Assembly: GCF_040581485.1 (NCBI RefSeq)
Contig: NC_090131.1
Span: forward strand, 20,720,532 to 20,784,531
From: Linepithema humile
Lineage: Eukaryota > Arthropoda > Insecta > Hymenoptera > Formicidae
Reading direction: 5' to 3'
Length of the DNA: 64,000 nt
How positions within the stretch are numbered: the first letter of the stretch is position 1; the number at the start of each line of letters is the position of its first letter. The notes beneath the pieces are model-generated. The model saw only the letters and a list, made by a program, of their open reading frames with translations. It did not search any database and had not been told where the DNA came from. Below are positions 1 through 12,800 of this stretch, one piece after another. Both the position numbers and the translations under genes were made by a program.

Positions 1-2690
1 AACCACGAGAGGTGTGTACGTACCGGAAGCACGGTTGCCACTGAAGGATACCTGCTAAAACAATAATGCAATTAAAAAATTATATACGTATTAATGAGAC
101 ATACGTAATGCTCGCTAATAGTTAATACTCTCGAACCACTTTTTGATATTAAAAAATGTTACTAGGCTTAAAAAGTCTGTTACAGATTTATGCTTATACA
201 TACTTTATATGCTTATACATACTATTTATGCTTATACATTATACAGACTTAAAGTTGAAAGAGCTGGGATACGACGCTATATGTGCAGTATGTGCAAGTG
301 ATGTGCGCGCGGACATATCTAGCAAATACATTTATCAGCATACATATATATAGCAACAATAATAAAGATGTCATGTAATACGTGTCCGAATAAAATGAAA
401 ATAAGCCATGGGCATAGGTGAAACACCGTAATGGCATTTGCACGTACACGCTTCGCGTCTGACCCGATTCATTTTTTACTACTACTTGCGCCTAAGCGCA
501 AACGGTCACCACCGTAGATTCGATCTGCTCACATCTCTTCCACCGGTTTCTCACCGGTAGGTTTCATGTGCTTATGTATCCTGGCTCTCGTAGACCTTAT
601 ATTTTTATACTTCACGTATCTACGATACAGCAACGTGGTTTACGTTGCATGTCAATTTTGCAGGTGCGCTTGACGTTAGCGATTGATCACACTGCCTCGT
701 AGTTTTTCATTCTGCGTCCAGTAATCGTAAATTGTAAAATGTCGTTTTTCTATAAAGTAGAAGCATGTTAATACACGGAAGAGAAGCAATTTTTAAAAAT
801 GTAATAATTTATCTTGCTGCTTTTTTTTTAAATTCAAATAATAAACATTGAAAATTTGACCACATATAATATTTATTTTAATAAATTTCATTACTCAAAT
901 TATTTTAACTTTTCAATAGTTAAAATTTCATTAAATAATGGTAAATTTTCCATTTTTCTTATGTATAAAAATGTACATATTATTTTATGTCATTGTAGCA
1001 ATGCGTGCATAGAATGTGTTTGTGCGCACATCATTAATAAAATGCGAGAAACACGCGCAGAGAAAAAGTTGCACGATCCATAACAATTTGCATGTTTTAG
1101 TGTATCTAAAAATAAAGCATCGAGCAACACTGTAATGATAAGCAAGTCTCTAGTAGCAATACGTATTTGCATTGTACTTGCACGCACCGCACGCAGGGAC
1201 GTTTATAATTGTCTTTACACATCATTTGTAAACTTCCAGTGTTTACATATACATAAGTTACTTTTAAATACATAACCAGATCATTATAAATAAAGTAGTT
1301 TGGACTTCACTTTGATCTAGTTTAGCAAATTGTAGACTCATATTTCATTGCCGCGTGTTGTATTTGTATTTTATCTTAAACAGCTATTAAATTCTGAATG
1401 TAACATCACGTTGTTATGTATATGTTAATTAGGACATAGAGTAGAGACTGTTTTTTATAGCAATGGTTCCACTGGGATGTGTTAAACTGTACTGCTTCTT
1501 TTAATGTTTGACATGTTAAAGCTGCATATAAATTAAATATTATGAATACAGTTGTCATAATTTAATGTGCAAATTTATTTAATGTTAATATGTCATTAAG
1601 TATTTGACTTTACAGTATTTTTTTGGAGAAAACATGCCCTTTGAAAAGAAAAATGTTATAATTAAAATTAAAAAAAAAAATGTCATAATGCTTAAAAACT
1701 TGAATTGTAGATATCTAGTTACAATTAGTTTATTAAATGTGTAGAAGTAAAATTTGCACTAATAAGATAAGATTTCATTCATGATTAATCTTATAAGCTT
1801 TTAGTTGAGTCTTGTAAATTTGTTTTTTCATCATATCTATATTTTTATTTATATTTTTTATTTTTAACCAAGTTATGTCTATTGAGTAAAAGAAACTATT
1901 TGATCCTCTTTTATTTTTTACTAATCAACAAATATGTGATGGGCAATACGTGAAACAAAACATCTTTATCTACAATGTTTGAATATTAAATACTTTGTCC
2001 ATTGTATATACATTAGGAAAAGTATTCAGAAAATGCATTGTAAAGGTCAAAAGTCGCCATACAACATTGCAATCTACATCAGACTACAAAAGCTGCAACA
2101 ATATTTCTGTACTTTTGAATCTTCAATACTTTTGAATTTCTGCATTTATGCTTTTGCACGAGAAAAATGTAACAAAGTACATGTGACATATTATATAGTA
2201 TTTTTAATGATTTAATTAATAATTATTATTTTTAATTTATTTTTTTTAATTATTAAATAAAATATCATTAACTATTAATTTTATACTGACCTTTTAAAAT
2301 AGTTATAAAATGTCATTATTGCACAAATTTCAATTTGTAACAGAACGAATTAGATACATACAGTAATGTTAAATTATCCATCGTTCCTGTGAAAATTGTT
2401 TGAAATCCCAAAAACGTCGCTTGATATTGATCTCGTATCATTGTTTACGTAATACTGTCGTTAAGAATTTTATAACTGGCTTTCCTAGAAGGAACGCGCT
2501 CGCGTAGAGACAATGACGTTTTTTCTCTCTTTCTTCTTTCTTAGTTTTCATAATCCTTTCATTATCAGTCATGTTGCATTAGCGTATGTTGCTTGCTATG
2601 TGTTTCGTATCTTTCTATCCGTTGAAAATAAATATTATGCAAATAAATGTCGAATTGAATGACCACCCATTGTCTCAGAACTATTGAGCT
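1..2690. other. AT-rich intergenic or intronic stretch, no gene seen
   Basis: Long A/T runs and short spurious frames only. No frame has a recognisable domain, a convincing splice-bounded exon or codon-level conservation that I can see. A slightly less AT-rich part lies at about 420-700 without a long open frame. It could be intron of a large gene whose 5' exons lie to the right on the minus strand, but nothing here proves it. Confidence 0.5.
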
Positions 2691-2938
2691 GTAAAATCGC
2701 GATTAATACATTTTTCAATATTTTTAAACAACATCTCGAAATGATGTACTTATCGGGACAAAAAACTCCTTACTTTATTTTTCTGCGTACATATTTCACG
2801 CTATCTGATCGTCCGATAAGCATTGCATGTGTTATTCGCTATCCTTAGCATTGAAGAACGTCAAGACACAAAGAGAATCACTATCATGATAATTATAAAT
2901 TTATCGAGGTAAATAACGTCAGTTGCCCGAAACATTAA

Positions 2939-3088
2939 CTGCGTTCAGCAAACCTAGCAAATTAAACTGCTTAGTGAGTTTAGTTATTAACGATTTGTGC
3001 ATTTGATTGGTGTACAATTTTTGTCCAATCAGATGTACCAATCATTAATCGCATATTAGGCAATTTATTTTATGTTTTCTGAACGCAA
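2939..3088. mobile_element. 150-bp inverted-repeat MITE flanked by TTAA
   Basis: The ends read CTGCGTTCAG on the left and CTGAACGCAA on the right, an inverted repeat with one mismatch. TTAA stands immediately outside both ends (2935-2938 and 3089-3092), as expected for piggyBac-type insertion. The inner part carries a second inverted pair (ATTGGTGTAC and GTACCAAT). There is no coding capacity. A non-autonomous piggyBac-like element is the simplest reading. Short TTAA flanks are common by chance in AT-rich DNA, so the class is tentative. Confidence 0.5.
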
Positions 3089-3527
3089 TTAATTTGTTAT
3101 TGCGTGTTCGCCATAATACTTTCAAATCTTGTACATTTCACTTCATGTCGAATGTTCCCGCCGGTGTTGTAGTTGAATTGTGGTCACTCCGCGTTCTCGC
3201 GTTCTCTGCGTTTCTTTTGTTCCTCTCAGGTGAGTTCTATGTACGAACAAGTGTTGATAATACCGAAGTTTATTAACGGACAATCATTTCGAGGCATCAA
3301 AATATACATATCCACGCGATCGCATTTCTTGACGTTTGAAGTCGGAGACTGTCGTTTCCGTTGCGGGACTCAGTTTTCTGATGCGCGTTTTACATGCATA
3401 TTTCGCGTTTATCCAACGAGTGGTTGCGTGTGCTATTCGCTATCGGCGTCGAAAAGCATCAAAACAGTATCAAAGAATTGCTATGATAGATTTATCGAAA
3501 TAAGTAACATCGCTTGCTTGAAATTTT

Positions 3528-3661
3528 GGCTGCATTCAGTAAAATCAGTAAAATCAGTAAAATGGCGGTTTCAGTGAATAGTGAATAATACAAGATCTCT
3601 GATTGGTCGCTGTTTGTGGTTCCCGGAGCAGTTAATTTAGTTGTATTTGTTGAATGCAGCC
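3528..3661. mobile_element. Second copy of the short inverted-repeat element
   Basis: It begins GGCTGCATTCAG and ends TGAATGCAGCC, giving an 11-bp inverted repeat related to the ends of the element at 2939-3088. It sits at the matching place in the second block of the 0.6-kb duplication, with a similar GATTGG-containing centre. TTAA is not preserved at the boundaries. Just inside the left end, CAGTAAAAT repeats three times in tandem. Confidence 0.45.
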
Positions 3662-3870
3662 AATGAGATGCTGTAACTATTTTAAAAATCTACGTCATAA
3701 TTCAGTTCGTGACGAATGTTGCCGGTACAGTGATTGAATTGTGGTTTTGCGCTCTCGCGTTTTGCTTTTTCCAAGTAATTTCGGGTAAATTCTGCGTACA
3801 ATAGAATGTCAGAAATGCTGTATTGAACGATTAGTCGTCATCCCAGTATACCTATTAACTTATGTGATCA

Positions 3871-5993
3871 CGATTAATGTGTTTTTTGTAAGCACAGTCA
3901 CATAACCTACTTATTGGAACATTGCATTTTCTTTCTTAATAGTTCTTCGTATAAAATGGCGGAAATCTTAAAAGCGTTGGTGAATTTTGCATTTATGTCG
4001 CGACTTTTTGCGCCCGGGTTTTTTTTTTAAACGAATTTTGTATGGTGATGACAATGCAATCTTATCTTTATTCCGAAATTTTTTTTATAATTCTCTCAAA
4101 TACAATGCTCAGTGTGAGTCCAAGCGCTGAATTACGCTCATTCTATTTCTCGCGTCATTTCATCGAAACAAATATCGGTAGTGAATTAAATAAATTAAAC
4201 AACGAACGCTTCAGTGAATATTGTGAGTGTAAAAGTGTAACTTCTAAAGGAACAGTCGGAAGCAGAAAACAGCAAAGCGGTGACAAGAAACAGAAAGGAG
4301 CAACATATTCGTAGCGGCGTTGAAGCGGCAACGTATCGACTCGGTGAATACCTAAATCTGTTTATTACATTTTCATTGTTGATATATTTACTTGTTAATT
4401 TATTGAAGCAATTATAAAGAAATCTGCTTCTTGATTAATGACACATTAATCATTCTCAACTATTATTTTTGCCCTAATTTCTTATTCAATCATTTATGAA
4501 TCGTGATTACAATTGTAAATATTGAAATGTAGCAGAATACACCTGCGCGAGCAATTATGTTTGAAACATGTGAGTAACGACGCAAGTAAATTCTGTTTGT
4601 CAATTTTTTGCCAAGCGATGCCAACATGAGTTTCATTACGTTCTTTAACATAAGCGCCACGGCGCTTGTGACCCGAAAATATTTTCTCTTGTGTGTGAAA
4701 TATGAGACGTACTAAACGTTTGCAAAGATATCCATAAAATGCGATACGAGGGGTATTTTAAACAGATTGACGGCACACGATAAACATTAAGTGTCGAATG
4801 TTTGCACCCGTCAATTCTTGTGCTGAATTTACGGCACGTTCGCGGAATTTACTATAAAAGATAGCGACTATAAGACAGCACGCAATGAGATAGCGACTTT
4901 GTCTTTCGACTTGGGTAGGTGTTACTTTATATCTCTTCTTTTCTTCTATTTCCACTGTAGCTTAACTTTATTGCTTTGCTTTATTGGTTAGCTTTATTGG
5001 TTAGCTTTATTGAAATTCTTCGCTGACGAACAGCTTGCTTTAAAGAATGGCGTTCGTTTACAACTGAATTTCAATAAGAACAACGATAAAATAGTCTATC
5101 CAGAATCTTGATATATTACACTAATATTCTATTAACCTTTTGATTAATTTATTTTTTATTCTAAAGGATTCAGAAAATATTAAATCATATCTAAAATAAA
5201 AGTATTTACTGAATCGCAACAAATTATTATTTTCTATTTGGAATATGTGTGAATATTTAGTCATGTTTATTATAATATTTGTCATATTTAGAATGCGTGT
5301 TGATATAAATTAAAATAGCCATTACTGAACATAAAATCATCATAAATTAGACGACAGGTCAGTTTCAATCCATACTGCAACTTTTTGGCCTTATGTAGAT
5401 GACAGGAAGTAATGAGATATAACGCATCGAGCGAATGGTTGTTGGGAACGTTCCAACACTGCACAGTTCACTCTTTAGATCATATAGTCCCAATGTCGCG
5501 AAGAACATAGTATCCATAAATTAATTCTAATTCACGTTCTAATCAATTATGAAGATTACCATAATTATGGTTACTCATTGCAAGGCATAATTACAGCAGT
5601 TCTTCGTACGTGATTTGCGTTACAAGATACGCGTGCTTTATTGTTGATTAATGCATTCTACATTATACATCACAATTTAAAAACAACTTAAACTAAACAA
5701 ATGCTCTTCAATAAGAAGTTTTTCTCTAAATATACCGATAAATTAACATTGTTTCTCTATGCATCTTATCAGATTAATGCATTTGATCTTGGAAATAAAT
5801 ATTTAGAAATAATTTAAATGCATCCAAATAAAGGATCTAGGAAAAGAATATGATAAATAACTGAATTTTTAGCAGAGAAAGTTTAAACTTAAAAATTTCA
5901 TTAGAAATCGAAATTATTATTAAACATCGAAAAGGGTGTTTATTAAATTTGCTCCTAGATCCTTCGAATTCTTAAAAAGTGATCTGCACTTAC
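3871..5993. other. No gene recognised
   Basis: Mostly AT-rich. A 90-codon open frame on the plus strand (4042-4314) has no recognisable domain and no flanking splice signals that I trust. This would be the first part of the intron downstream of the minus-strand exon 5994-6521. Confidence 0.45.
4978..5012 (+). repeat. 13-bp tandem repeat, 2.7 copies
   Basis: GCTTTATTGGTTA is repeated head to tail. On the minus strand each full unit contains CCAAT, so the array presents closely spaced CCAAT-box-like sites. It may be only a simple repeat. Confidence 0.6.
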
Positions 5994-6521
5994 CTGCCTG
6001 GACGCTGTCGGGGTTGGTGGATCGGAAAGTTCCTTCTGCTGGCCAATTTGATTCTGCTTTCTCCTAGCTTGATTAGCGGTTTGTGCGCCCTGTGCAGAGC
6101 CGACGGTCCCGCCGCCGCCGCCGCCCCATTTGATTACGTGGGGCCCGGAATTGCGACGCGGCGGCGGGCCCAGCCGCTCGCCCGACTCTTCGGGTGGTGA
6201 GCCAAGTGCCCCACCTGCAGGCGGTGACAGGAACAGATGAGTGCGATAGCTGTGTCCCTGGTGCTCGTGATCGCCCATCGACGGAAAGTATCCGTACTCC
6301 CGGCTGCGTCGTACGGGTCCACGCGCGCCGCCGATCACCGAATGACCGACGCCGCCGCGCGTCGCGCCAAAACGCGTTCCTAAACCCTGGCTGTAGGCCC
6401 CACCGGTCCCGTAAGCGGCGGCGCCGAGAACGGGCCGGACTTCCCCTAGTCCTCCTCCACCTAGTCCGCCACCACCGGGTCCTTTCTCGCCCCCGAAGTT
6501 CTTGCGGAACATAAGATTCAT
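5994..6521 (-). CDS. Glycine-rich first coding exon of an unidentified gene
   Basis: A 528-nt open frame (176 codons) begins with ATG at 6521 and ends at a consensus donor CAG|GTAAGT in phase 0, so I read it as a first coding exon rather than a complete gene. The frame stays open for 13 more codons into the intron. The peptide starts MNLMFRKNFGGEKG and is dominated by Gly, Pro, Ser and Arg, with a run of seven glycines at about residues 130-137 and an SDPPTPTASRQ end. This looks like a disordered N-terminus with possible phosphosites. I do not recognise the family. High GC against an AT-rich background, the strong donor and the absence of stops support reality. No matching second exon is visible in the window, so the rest of the gene would lie beyond the left edge. 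The high GC alone also opens a frame on the plus strand. Confidence 0.6.
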
Positions 6522-6720
6522 GACTGACTTCGGTGCTCGATCTCGGGGTAGCTGTCGGCGTGTTGCGCTCGTGTATGTGTGTTTTTTATCGGCTTTAACT
6601 TTTACCCGACCGTTCGGTACGCTCCGGTCGATTCGGGTGCTCTAAGATGCGCGTGGAAGAGAGGCAGTGGTGGTGGCGGTGCGCGACGATCACAAGGAGG
6701 GTACGGGAGTTTTTAGTGTT
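6522..6720 (-). promoter_or_regulatory. Putative 5' UTR and promoter of the glycine-rich exon
   Basis: The GC-rich stretch directly upstream of the ATG at 6521 continues for about 200 bp before base composition returns to AT-rich. In the minus-strand sense it holds a GATAAAAAAC stretch about 70 bp before the ATG. The exact transcription start cannot be read from sequence. Confidence 0.3.
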
Positions 6721-9700
6721 TCTCTAGATCTTTCCTAAATCTCAATACACGATCCCGACTTCGCGGCTTTCCCGGCAGGAAGAAAGCTCTTTTTCCTTTT
6801 TCCTCACATGATTCTGGACGCACTGACGCTTAAACTCACGGCGGAGTGTACTACGATAATAATAATCTTGACATGTTAAAAAAGCGTCGATTTGGGCTTG
6901 TGGTGTCGAGCCCAGGAGAGAACGATAAATGATACAGCGTCGGGCGACATTGAGGTCAGAGTTTAAAGCCGCTCGTGCGATGGCACTGACAGTGAACCTT
7001 GATAGCAAACTCGCGGGAATGTTCGACGTTCTTAGCTTTTACGGCGACTTCCTGCTGCCGTGTGGTTCTAAAGCACTTGCGTGGCTGATCTAGGTCGAAC
7101 AAGAAGAATAATAACGATCTTTTACCCGCCCTGTGCAATCTCGGCTGAAATACTCAGATAATCGACAGTTGACCTTACAATATTAAAAATGAATAAAATG
7201 ACGATACAGCATCTACACCATTCAGATATATTGAAATGAAACAGCAATAAGTTTGGAATTTTTTATGTTTTACGTAATATTTTTTTGCAAAATTGTCATA
7301 CTATCAGTGTGAAATTACCATAAAAATATAGTAAGAATTATTAAAATTATTTTCTTTTATTATAGATAGTATAACACTTAGCACAATATATATTTATTTT
7401 TTTTTTGTTTCATAGTTTTCACGTGCAAAAGTTAAATCTCTATTTTTCGCGATGCATATAATAAAAAGAATGATGTAAATAATATTGGATTTATTTCTAA
7501 GAAATAAGTTAACTCACGTTATTTCTTCGAATATTATCCATAGTCTGCGAAGAATATGCACTTGTAAAGAAACCCGTAAATGATTCATTAATTCATGCTT
7601 GCACACTTTGTCGTTTTACTTCACTTTCTTACTTCACTTTTATTTTTTGGCGCGTAATTACTAATATTTCAGCATTCGAATGTAAGCCAAACTGAATATT
7701 AAGATCGTTAAATAGTTTTTAACGAACTATAAAATTTTATAGCCGCATTCGTTTAATAGGCTATTTAAATTTTCTAGTCGATTACTAAAAATATATGTTC
7801 AAAACTATACTTTAGAGATGAAGATGTAAGAAAATAAGTCAGGAAAATATTAAACAAAACTGTTGACAAAGTAATAGAATAGTTAAAAATATGAAAACAA
7901 TTATCTCTCCTCTTCTCTTATTAATATAATTGTGCATTAAAATTATTTGAGGATGATTTTTTAAATAAATTTAGAAATTTTTTACACAGTTAATAGATTT
8001 TTTAGACAAACAAACAACATTGTGAACAAGCTGCAGCTTAATGCATTTCACATTGATCATTCTTTCATTTTTCAAACAAATTTCACTGCGACATACATAC
8101 GTGTAATGCATCACACCGTTAAAAACAAATATTGATAAAATCGGAACACGCGCTGCAATATGTATGTCGAATGATTCAACGCACGAAACAAATATTAGAT
8201 TATCCGAGAACTTCGCCGAGATTCAAATTTCACTTCGAAACAACACTATCGATGCACACGACTTGTACTTTAACTTGGTGGAGTCATAACGAAAAATACA
8301 TTGGTTAGACGGAGAGGTTATCGAACTAAACCTGCAACGATAATTTCAACGCACAAGGTCACGCGAGTCTCGATTGTTTTGATGTTTTCTTAATTCGACA
8401 CATTCCAAACAGTATCAAATTCTACGCGCTATTAATTTTTTTGTGGCTGTCAGATTCAAGTCAGATATCACTTTCAATATTTAACAATATTAATTAGTCA
8501 TCGTATTAACAATTTGTACACTTTACTCCTAAATGCATTATGAATGTACTTTGCAACATCCCTTTTTTATTCTCAGAACATTAAACTTGTGAAATTACAA
8601 TATTTTAATTGACCGTCAAAGAGCTTAATACGTAACATCGGATTAAAAGCGGCACAAGCAACGCGCGTCGACTAACGTTTGCCTCTTCACAGGAGGACTG
8701 TCTCGTCGTAGGAACGGCACGAGCTTTAATAGCGAGTCTCTCGATTGATCTAAAGTAGACTGCTTTGTCATTATGGCACACGGCGCAGACATAGATGCGT
8801 GAAACAGACAGCAGATTAGTTTCCATTTAATCTAATACTAGGTGTTTTATTCGATAATGATAAGGATAAAAGTGGTGCAATTTGTACTGATTCATATTTT
8901 TGGAATATTTTTGGAAATTGGCTGTACTGCCAAGATTTTCTGTTATAAAATCATTGCTGAATAAAATCGTTTATAACTTTAGAATATTAAGAATGCTCGG
9001 TGTGATTTTAAAAATTTATAACATTTGAATGGGAAAAACTTTTTAACACAAATCTTAATCTTATTTTTATGGTAATTTTATTCTAATAGTTAAAAGTGCA
9101 CAAAATATTTAATAAAACGTCCAACTTCAAATTTGTGTTACATATTTTCATTTTCATATATTCCAATGGTCCATATATTTTTAGAAATTTTGCTTGAGAA
9201 AACTTTTATTTTTTTTATACGCATACTTGATCGCTACCTACCATGCGAATTAACGAGATAACTGACTTTCATTATTTTATTCGATCTATAGTTGGCGGCA
9301 AGGTATGTAAGAGTGAGTTTGCGGTATATAAAGTTATTGGATTTGAAGGTAAAGCTTTCTTCGTTGTTTATAGTCTCTGATGCAAAATGTTGTGCAAAAA
9401 CTGACGCATATTAAATAATACTAGGGCATTTAAATGAGTTTTTTAATTAATTTTGCTATCGGTGTTAGCTTTATAGCATTTTACTTGAATAATACGTTAA
9501 AATATTTTACAGAAAATAGTGAAACGTTAAAAATTATTGGTATATAGGTATTTTTAATGTAATACAATATAACCTCAAAAATTATATAAATGATTTTTGA
9601 TGGTCTATAAGTAATTAGCAAAAAATTGTATTTAAAATAAGGAGATCTATTGGCTAAACATTTTAGTTAGTAATTATGTGTGCGAGTGAAACAAATTGCG

Positions 9701-11100
9701 CGAATACTGCAATATTGCCGCAATGAACTGCAGGAATTTATCCTATTGATTTCTACAAAATCCTCCGATCTTGCTCCGCTTGAGTCATGTATCGTAGAGA
9801 AAAACTCTACGATACGTAGGTACTCTACTTTTTACAACAGTAAAACAAATGCTGAGATCAAAAGATATCCTTAGAGATTTACACGTATGATGTTAAAACA
9901 TTATAAAACTATTATAAATTTTTATACAATAATAACTGTTCTTTAATCACCATTTATATCATATCAAACGTAATTAGTTCCTACATTTTAAGCATTAAAC
10001 GCGAAATAAATCAAATTCTAATTATAATCAGTCTGCTCACAAATATCTGGCACTCAAGTGTCGAAATCAAGATTGAATGAATATTTAACGCTCTCTTTAT
10101 TCACCACTAATATTAAATCATGTGTGAGTCAAAGCGTACTTTTCAATTTTTATGATTTTATTCAACATACTATCTTTATCAGTCAAACATTTTGGTAGCC
10201 GCATGTGCCACTTTTTCGAATGAAACTTCAAGTTAATTCCGATCGATTATTCTTGCTTCATCATGACTTTTATCTTTTCTACACAATGTGGTACAAAAAT
10301 GGGCTTAATCAAGTATATTGATTTTTTGTTTCTTTGAGGAGAAAAATTTGGCACTTAATAACTAACGTCGCAAATATTTTTTGCGAAATTTCAATTATTA
10401 TATTAGATACAAGAAATATTTAATTATTACACTAGATACGAGAGACATTTAGAAGAAATATTACGCTTTTTATATTTTATTTTTCTCTCGTATATCGACC
10501 AATCGCGGAAGTGCTACAATTATTGAGAAACAATCGGTCAGATTCTAGCAAATTTCCAAGTTTTACGCAGTAAGGAAAGTAAGCGAGCGGCTGTCTCCAC
10601 TAATATGCGAATGTACATGAACAAGGACGGAACGGTCGTCTATAGCTGCTGTTGAAATGCTATTATGAGCGACAATACCGATTTACGACTCATGGTTAAT
10701 CGCAAGCTATAATTATACGCAGGAAATATGATCCGAAAACCTGCGGTTATTTTCATGTATGATAAATGTCATAATGACACGCCATTGAAATAATTGCGCT
10801 ATGATGTGACAAAAATAAAAGCAAGGATTAGCCACAGAGATATAGGGTAGGAATCAATGAGTAATTTGCAACAGTTGGCATCTTTTGAAATAAACACAAC
10901 ATAAACACTATTTAAACACAAAAAGCTTGCCTCTTGAGTATGGAAAGTTGAAAAAGATTGTAAGGAAAAGAAATTAATTTTATACTGCAATTATACACAA
11001 TAAGTTTTAAATAATTTATTGCCTGTATTTTTACGTAAAAGGGAATTTCACGCGTGAACCTAGTAGTCGGTGATACTCGTACTGCGATTATGCTGGACAT
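6721..11100. other. No gene recognised
   Basis: AT-rich sequence without long open frames. Slightly GC-richer patches occur at 6740-7140 and 8640-8830 with short non-conserved frames. No splice-bounded exon, tRNA-like cloverleaf or transposase fragment was seen. Confidence 0.45.
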
Positions 11101-11159
11101 CGAGAAAAACAATAGCTTTATTGATGTTGTGAGAGCGCGAATAACTGGGAATGTCTGCT

Positions 11160-12200
11160 TCGCTCTGTAGATCGATACTATATTGAAATATTCACAAGTA
11201 ACTCGATTGGCGTGAGTGCACAATCGCGTTGCAAGGATAAAGCATTAGGTAACAGAAATTGCATTGATTAAGGACTTTTATCTATCGTTGCTTTCAACAT
11301 CGAACTTGAACTTTGCGTCGTGCAATTTCATATAATTTGATTTTTCGTGCGAAATTAAACGGTACCGTTCTCTGTGGATCATCAGTAATATTCAGCGACA
11401 TTGAGTTCTGCATTTGCTCGATTCATTAGAGACAGGCGAGAAAAAATAACGTCAGAGTCACGACAGGCGTCATAAAGGCATTCATGAAACACGTGTCCCG
11501 TGCACCCGATCGATCGCGCATTGTAATATTTACACTACTCGCGATTGACGGCAAACTTGGGATTCAGACATCTCTGCGATAATAGATGACGTGAACGTAG
11601 CATTTGGATCGAATTCATTATCGATAACGTACTTGTGAAATGTAGTGTAATACTTCGTAACGGGCGATATTTTTACGCAAAAGTTTAGTTTGCGTACAAT
11701 GTATAATTGGGCAAATTTTCAATCGATATATTAACTCGATTTTACAATCCGGCTACTTTTCCTGTCAAATTAGTGTTGCGCGCAAAACGCGATTTTGCAA
11801 GTCAGATAGTTTTGTTGACATTCGAATAACTTAGCTTCGTGTAAAAAATTCAAGGTAAAACCGATCATTGATGTATCCAAATGGATAGGGATGATCATTA
11901 TCGCGCGAGCATTCATGAAACACGTGTTTTATGTGGTAGATCGATAACACGTTGAAATAACCGGACGCGAACGCGTACTTACGCACACTATCGCGTAGGA
12001 AGGAGGGCCTACCCGCAGGGTGATATCTCGATATTCGGATAAAAGATAGATTTCTCTACGAACAACGCGAGTGCACGGCGGGGCTGGAGAGAAGAGCACT
12101 CGCGACACACACGTGTTCCACACGCGGTAGATCGATATTGTAGATTGAAATATTCACTGTATGTAACGCGACGTGTGCCGCGACGACGGTACGTCAAGGT
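11160..12200 (-). repeat. Three diverged copies of a GATC-box module near candidate first exons
   Basis: GTAGATCGAT occurs at 11167, 11936 and 12127. Each time it is followed within about 10-15 bp by TTGAAAT and then by a GC-rich GTAA- or GTGAG-containing tail. A 19-bp stretch containing the palindrome ACACGTGT is exactly repeated at 11478 and 11909, and a related CACGTGT lies just before the copy at 12127. In copy two the tail contains the strong minus-strand donor at 11983. The copies are old and incomplete. Confidence 0.45.
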
Positions 12201-12800
12201 CTTTCCGCGAAGGTTATTATCTCTGCCTGTCCGGGCTCGCTTGATCCAAGCATGCGATGCCACGCGACGATATTAGCTTGACAGCACACTTTGTGCGATG
12301 GTACCTCGATCGGAAGTGAATACGGTCCTGGGAATGCACTCGCAATGTTGATCCAAGAGCGCGTGTTCTTTCACGTTACCTTCGAAGGTCGCGGTGGAGT
12401 ACGCGCGGGAGAGAGAACGGTGCGAAGAGGGTAAGAAGCGTGAAGAAAGACGGAACGCGCGACGAGACGCAACGTACTCTTGGCGAACGGCACCCTCGCA
12501 CTGAGGCGTGCACGAGGCATCGCGACGCTTCCCAGGGCCGTCGAAACAGCGGTCCGCCGCAACGCGCCGCGACCAGACATTAGACACGTGTAGAGCCGCT
12601 ACACGATATGCTTACCTAATTCACGGTTCGTAGTTCGGAGTAATTGCCGTCGCGCGCACTTCCGATAAGATCTCTTTGTTGAAGGAACGGCTGAGCTATT
12701 GCACGTCGTCGCATTTGGCGAGCATCGTTAGCGACGATAATATCTATTTTAAAAGCGCTCTGGCGCAGACAGGAACTTTCGAGCGGTTAAATTAGGAATT
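11983..12800 (-). other. GC-rich candidate 5' exon and promoter island with two minus-strand donors
   Basis: The island is much richer in G+C and CpG than its surroundings. On the minus strand it carries two good donors: GTGTGC|GTAAGT with exon end at 11983, and TTAG|GTAAGC with exon end at 12616. A 69-codon ATG frame (12371-12580, minus) is Arg/Ser/Ala-rich with no domain; neither donor lies inside it, and it ends in a stop. I read this as alternative untranslated first exons and promoter of a minus-strand gene extending to the left, perhaps the one using 5994-6521. No cDNA evidence is available. Confidence 0.35.

Larger units (their letters stand above)
2690..3870 (+). repeat. Diverged tandem duplication of about 0.6 kb
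   Basis: Two successive blocks match in order. TTCGCTATC occurs at 2835 and 3436 (601 bp apart). The stretch from GAATGTT at 3150 and at 3714 (564 bp apart) shares a run ending in TTGAATTGTGGT, followed by a CTCGCG-containing segment and a GTAC-containing tail. Each block also holds one short inverted-repeat element (2939-3088 and 3528-3661). Many substitutions and indels separate the copies, so the duplication is old. Open frames across it (for example 3173-3577) differ between the copies and are not conserved as protein. Confidence 0.55.

Noticed and set aside
3173..3577. 134-codon plus-strand frame
   Set aside because: It crosses the boundary of the 0.6-kb duplication and an inverted-repeat element and is not preserved in the second copy.
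12273..12587. 104-codon minus-strand frame as a complete gene
   Set aside because: Arg/Ser-rich translation in a CpG island with other frames also open and no domain. Kept only as part of a candidate 5' exon region.
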